A stretch of DNA of 8,649 nucleotides from Campylobacterota bacterium. Lineage in GTDB: Bacteria; Campylobacterota; Campylobacteria; Campylobacterales; Sulfurovaceae. Both the position numbers and the translations under genes were made by a program. Position 1 is the first letter of the stretch. Each line of letters begins with the position of its first letter. Below the pieces are notes generated by a model, which searched no databases, was not told where the DNA came from, and was given only the letters and a program-made list of their open reading frames with translations. This document shows positions 6,511 through 8,649 of the stretch, one piece after another. The stretch covers positions 1 through 8,649 of the forward strand of contig DRQB01000180.1 in the NCBI GenBank assembly GCA_011330645.1, written 5' to 3'.

Positions 6511-6992
6511 GGCTTGTTTTTACGCATCTTTACGCGCTGAAGATGTGTAAGAGCTATCGCCATAGCATCGGTAATATCTAAAGGCTTTATCTCTTTTTTA
6601 ATACCATAAAGTCTTTTTACCATAAAGGCGACTTGTTCTTTAGTTGCCTTACCATTGCCAGTCACTGCTTTTTTTACCTGCAGTGCTGTATATTCATGAA
6701 AAAATCCTACTTCTTGAAGTATCTTTAAACACAAAGCTCCCCTAAATTGTGCAAGCTTAATCACAGACTTTGGATTAAACGCAAAAAAGATATCTTCAAT
6801 AGCAACTTCATCTACTTTGTGTGTCTTTAAAATAAGGTCAATTCCTTCTACAAGCTCTACCATCTGGGCTTGTAACTCTTTTTCTTTCATTTTAAGTAAA
6901 CCTGCTTCAACAAGTGAAAAGTTTTTCCCATTCCAATCTATGATACAATAGCCTAAATTACGGCTTCCTGGGTCTATTCCTAGTATTTTCAT
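6507..6992 (-). CDS. ruvC: Holliday junction resolvase RuvC
   Basis: RuvC is the dimeric endonuclease that resolves Holliday junctions with RuvAB during recombination and fork repair. All four catalytic acids are in place at family positions: D7 in GIDPGSRNLGY, E66 in AIEDIFF, and D139 and D142 in LDITDAMAIAL; E. coli has D7, E66, D138 and D141. The Q-FRG-AL block (82-87) and the KKAVTGNGKATKEQV loop (107-121) are also typical. At 161 residues the length is normal. The ATG is preceded by AAAGG with five bases between. The gene is divergent from dnaA across oriC1-like DNA, and the first DnaA box covers its start codon, so origin-bound DnaA could affect its expression. Its 3' end meets the L,D-transpeptidase gene tail to tail. 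Confidence 0.97.
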   Translation of the reverse strand: MKILGIDPGSRNLGYCIIDWNGKNFSLVEAGLLKMKEKELQAQMVELVEGIDLILKTHKVDEVAIEDIFFAFNPKSVIKLAQFRGALCLKILQEVGFFHEYTALQVKKAVTGNGKATKEQVAFMVKRLYGIKKEIKPLDITDAMAIALTHLQRVKMRKNKP

Positions 6993-7019
6993 TCACACCT
7001 TTGTTCACATAGTGAATAA
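6989..7019. promoter_or_regulatory. Cluster of three DnaA boxes at the ruvC start
   Basis: TCATTCACA (6989-6997, plus), TTGTTCACA (7001-7009, plus) and TTATTCACT (7019-7011, minus) all carry the TTCAC core. The first equals the H. pylori consensus TCATTCACN and spans the ruvC start codon; the second starts 12 bases after the first, placing both on nearly the same helix face. Confidence 0.75.
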
Positions 7020-7046
7020 AACTATTCAACTATCTTTTCTAACGCT

Positions 7047-7070
7047 ATTTTAGCTTAAATTGGCTAAAAT
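7047..7070. promoter_or_regulatory. Symmetric divergent promoter pair for ruvC and dnaA
   Basis: A perfect 8-bp inverted repeat, ATTTTAGC (7047-7054) and GCTAAAAT (7063-7070), is separated by 8 bases. Each arm is a -10-like GCTAAAAT facing outward: the left one on the minus strand toward ruvC (about 55 bases from its start), the right one on the plus strand toward dnaA (about 66 bases from its start). The predicted dnaA transcript would begin near 7077, just before the DnaA box at 7079, which suggests autoregulation. Confidence 0.5.
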
Positions 7071-7078
7071 GTCACAAG

Positions 7079-7087
7079 TTATTCACA
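7079..7087 (+). promoter_or_regulatory. DnaA box TTATTCACA in the dnaA leader
   Basis: This is one base from the E. coli consensus TTATCCACA and carries the epsilonproteobacterial TTCAC core. It sits close to the predicted dnaA transcription start, where bound DnaA could block its own promoter. Confidence 0.75.
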
Positions 7088-7111
7088 TTAAGATTTTAAA
7101 CTTAGTTTATA

Positions 7112-7120
7112 TGTGAAAAA
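7112..7120 (-). promoter_or_regulatory. DnaA box TTTTTCACA just before the dnaA ribosome site
   Basis: Read on the minus strand this is TTTTTCACA, the same nonamer as the box at 8614-8622 downstream of dnaA. It lies 16 bases upstream of the dnaA start codon, immediately before AAAAAGGAA. Confidence 0.6.
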
Positions 7121-7136
7121 TAAAAAGGAATAGTGT

Positions 7137-8471
7137 ATGAATATTGGACAAAAAGTACTTTTTGAACTTAAAAAAGAGATTTCAGAAATAGAATATGAAA
7201 GGTATATTAAAAAACTTGTTTATGATTCTAAACGTTCACGATCAAATATAGTCTATTTCTCTGCTCCCAACATGTTAGTTGCAAAATGGGTAAAAACAAA
7301 ATATACAGATAAACTGATACATTTATTCGAACTACAAAATCAGGTAAAACCAGAACTGGAAATCACTGTAGGATTGCAAACAAAACAGACACCAGCAACT
7401 GTGGTGAAACATGTAAATGATAAAAGTACTTCAAAAAGTACCTATTTGAACCCCTCACTTACCTTTGAAAGTTTTATTGTAGGCGATTCCAATCAATTTG
7501 CCTACACTACTGCAAAATCTGTTGCTGAAAAACCTGGAAAACAATACAACCCTCTCTTTATTTATGGAGGTGTAGGATTGGGGAAAACCCATTTATTACA
7601 AGCTATTGGTAATTACCATATAGACTTGGGAAAAACTGTCATATATACAACGCTTGAACAGTTTATGAATACCTTTACTTCTCATCTTCGTTCACAAACT
7701 ATGGATAGATTTAGAGATAAATTTAGAGAATGTGATTTATTACTCATAGATGATATTCAATTTTTAAGCAGAAAAGAACAAACCCAAGAAGAATTTTTTC
7801 ATACCTTTAATGAACTCTATAATGCCAATAAACAAATAGTCATTACAGCAGATCGTGCCCCAAATAAAATTGCTGGATTAGTAGATAGACTACGTACACG
7901 TTTTGAGTGGGGACTCATGGCTGATATTCAACCTCCAGGACTTGAAACGAAAATAGCCATTATTCAAAAAAAATGTGAACTTGACGGGATTAAACTTAAC
8001 AATGAAATTGTTAATTTTATTGCCACACATATGGGTGATAATATACGTGAAATTGAAGGAACTATTATTAAATTAAATGCTCTTTCTTCTATGCTCAATC
8101 AAGAGATAACATTAGATTTTGCACAAAATGCCATTAAAGATCAACTCAAAGAGAAAAAAGATAATGTAACCATTGATGATATCGTTAAAATTGTATCAAA
8201 AGAGCTTAATATAAAACCTTCTGATATCAAATCAAAAAAACGTACAAAAATGGTTGTAAATGCAAGAAGAACTGCTATCTATTTAGCAAGAAACCTTACT
8301 CCAAATTCTATGCCTCAAATTGCACTTTACTTTGGAATGAAAGATCATACAGCAATTTCTCATGCTATGAAAAAAATCAACGAAATTATAGATAATGACG
8401 AAAATTTTAAAGTCTTACTGGAAGAACTTTCAAATAAAGTACATACAGATACCCAAAACACAAATACATAA
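7137..8471 (+). CDS. dnaA: Chromosomal replication initiator protein DnaA
   Basis: DnaA binds the origin boxes, assembles with ATP and melts the DNA to load DnaB helicase. This 444-residue protein is complete. Domain I occupies about 1-80 and a short linker domain II about 81-105. The AAA+ domain III has Walker A GGVGLGKT (144-151), Walker B LLLIDDIQF (201-209), sensor I ITADRAP (236-242), the box VII arginine in RLRTRF (251-256) and sensor II R304 in NIREIEG. Domain IV carries the DNA-binding helices with ARRTAIYLARNLT (377-389) and the signature DHTAISHAMKKI (403-414), which reads DHTTVxHA in many other bacteria. The ATG has AAGGA seven bases upstream. The gene lies between two DnaA-box clusters and is divergent from ruvC; dnaN is expected just beyond the right edge but is not in the window. 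Confidence 0.98.
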   Translation: MNIGQKVLFELKKEISEIEYERYIKKLVYDSKRSRSNIVYFSAPNMLVAKWVKTKYTDKLIHLFELQNQVKPELEITVGLQTKQTPATVVKHVNDKSTSKSTYLNPSLTFESFIVGDSNQFAYTTAKSVAEKPGKQYNPLFIYGGVGLGKTHLLQAIGNYHIDLGKTVIYTTLEQFMNTFTSHLRSQTMDRFRDKFRECDLLLIDDIQFLSRKEQTQEEFFHTFNELYNANKQIVITADRAPNKIAGLVDRLRTRFEWGLMADIQPPGLETKIAIIQKKCELDGIKLNNEIVNFIATHMGDNIREIEGTIIKLNALSSMLNQEITLDFAQNAIKDQLKEKKDNVTIDDIVKIVSKELNIKPSDIKSKKRTKMVVNARRTAIYLARNLTPNSMPQIALYFGMKDHTAISHAMKKINEIIDNDENFKVLLEELSNKVHTDTQNTNT

Positions 8472-8530
8472 AGAAAGTTTAATGATAAATGAAATAAAGC
8501 ATACCTCTAAAAACTTGAATAAAAAAAAGA

Positions 8531-8536
8531 TATAAT
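8531..8536 (+). promoter_or_regulatory. Candidate -10 box downstream of dnaA, probably for dnaN
   Basis: TATAAT at 8531-8536 follows an A-rich run (eight A at 8521-8528) and would start a transcript near 8543. No gene in the window begins after it; dnaN normally follows dnaA, so it would be served by this promoter with a leader longer than 100 bases that contains the oriC2-like elements. The A/T-rich block could equally be structural origin DNA. Confidence 0.4.
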
Positions 8537-8542
8537 TTTAAT

Positions 8543-8649
8543 AGTGAAGAAATGTGAATAGTTATCACTGCTAATTATTCTAACAAACAACGATAATCTG
8601 GGTACTAAAGTAGTTTTTCACAGTTTCATGTCAAACTACTACTATCTAC
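8543..8649. other. oriC2-like region with DnaA boxes and DnaA-trio-like CTA repeats (cut by window edge)
   Basis: The 178-base tail after dnaA holds no gene. DnaA-box matches are TTCTTCACT (8551-8543, minus, weak), CTATTCACA (8561-8553, minus) and TTTTTCACA (8614-8622, plus). Thirteen bases after the last box begin CTA triplets at 8636-8638, 8639-8641, 8642-8644 and 8646-8648. A box followed in the same direction by CTA triplets (3'-GAT-5' on the other strand) is the layout of the basal unwinding system, where DnaA spreads along single-stranded trios. The AT-rich unwinding element would lie beyond the right edge. Confidence 0.65.

Larger units (their letters stand above)
6989..7120. other. 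oriC1-like part of a bipartite chromosome origin
   Basis: The intergenic region between ruvC and dnaA, plus the first bases of ruvC, contains five matches to the epsilonproteobacterial DnaA box (core TTCAC). Three are clustered within 31 bases at the ruvC end and two lie in the dnaA leader. The sequence between is AT-rich and holds divergent promoters. In H. pylori and relatives the origin is split into oriC1 upstream and oriC2 downstream of dnaA; this arrangement fits that plan with the second cluster at 8543-8649. Origin activity itself is inferred. Confidence 0.8.

Noticed and set aside
7022..7048. CTA-containing stretch in oriC1 as a second set of DnaA-trios
   Set aside because: The triplets are not in register (CTATTCAACTATC then TTTTCTAAC), so it does not form a convincing trio array.
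8475..8514. AAGTTT...AAACTT as a dnaA terminator
   Set aside because: The arms are short and far apart (28 bases), AT-only apart from one pair, and no T run follows.
8482..8535. 17-codon frame starting ATG after dnaA
   Set aside because: There is no ribosome site, the composition is lysine/asparagine-rich as expected from A-rich DNA, and it overlaps the candidate -10 box.
8562..8570. TTATCACTG as an additional DnaA box
   Set aside because: It lacks the TTCAC core (one T missing), so the match is too weak.

Overview
The window looks like the replication-origin neighbourhood of a free-living epsilonproteobacterium (Campylobacterota, perhaps Sulfurovum- or Sulfurimonas-like). The reasons are the AT-rich sequence, the ruvC-dnaA order, DnaA boxes of the type TTATTCACA/TCATTCACA rather than TTATCCACA, a flavin-dependent thymidylate synthase (ThyX), and promoters with clear -10 boxes (GCTATAAT/GCTAAAAT) but no recognisable -35. 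The genus is an inference from gene content and motifs, not from a database comparison.

Layout from left to right. Positions 1-645 (+) hold the C-terminal third of an HI0933/YhiN-type flavoprotein, coupled by an ATGA overlap to an unrecognised 69-residue two-helix membrane protein. Positions 646-788 are a convergent intergenic region with a nine-G tract and two inverted copies of a REP-like hairpin carrying the GTAG foot. Positions 789-3832 (-) hold dgt then typA in transcription order, each ending at a REP-like hairpin; the dgt stop codon lies inside the repeat. Positions 3833-3896 are a divergent, nearly palindromic promoter region leading to thyX (+, 3897-4736). An exported YcbB-like L,D-transpeptidase follows (+, 4774-6510). 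It meets ruvC (-, 6507-6992) tail to tail, the two stop codons sharing one TTAA. Positions 6993-7136 between ruvC and dnaA hold five DnaA boxes (the first covering the ruvC start codon) and a symmetric pair of -10 boxes. dnaA is at 7137-8471 (+). The last 178 bases hold further DnaA boxes, a candidate dnaN promoter and CTA-repeat DnaA-trio-like triplets running into the right edge.

Functionally, the right half is a bipartite chromosome origin (oriC1 upstream and oriC2 downstream of dnaA), as described for Helicobacter pylori and other epsilonproteobacteria. The flanking genes serve recombination (RuvC), dNTP supply and clean-up (ThyX, Dgt), cell-wall crosslinking (L,D-transpeptidase) and ribosome-associated stress adaptation (TypA). 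All complete genes are ordinary housekeeping genes. The less expected content is in the small elements: a REP-like repeat family placed at gene ends with a covarying stem, symmetric divergent promoters, and an origin-unwinding signature at the window edge. I found no CRISPR array, tRNA, rRNA, insertion sequence or defence system, and no gene-free stretch longer than 178 bases.
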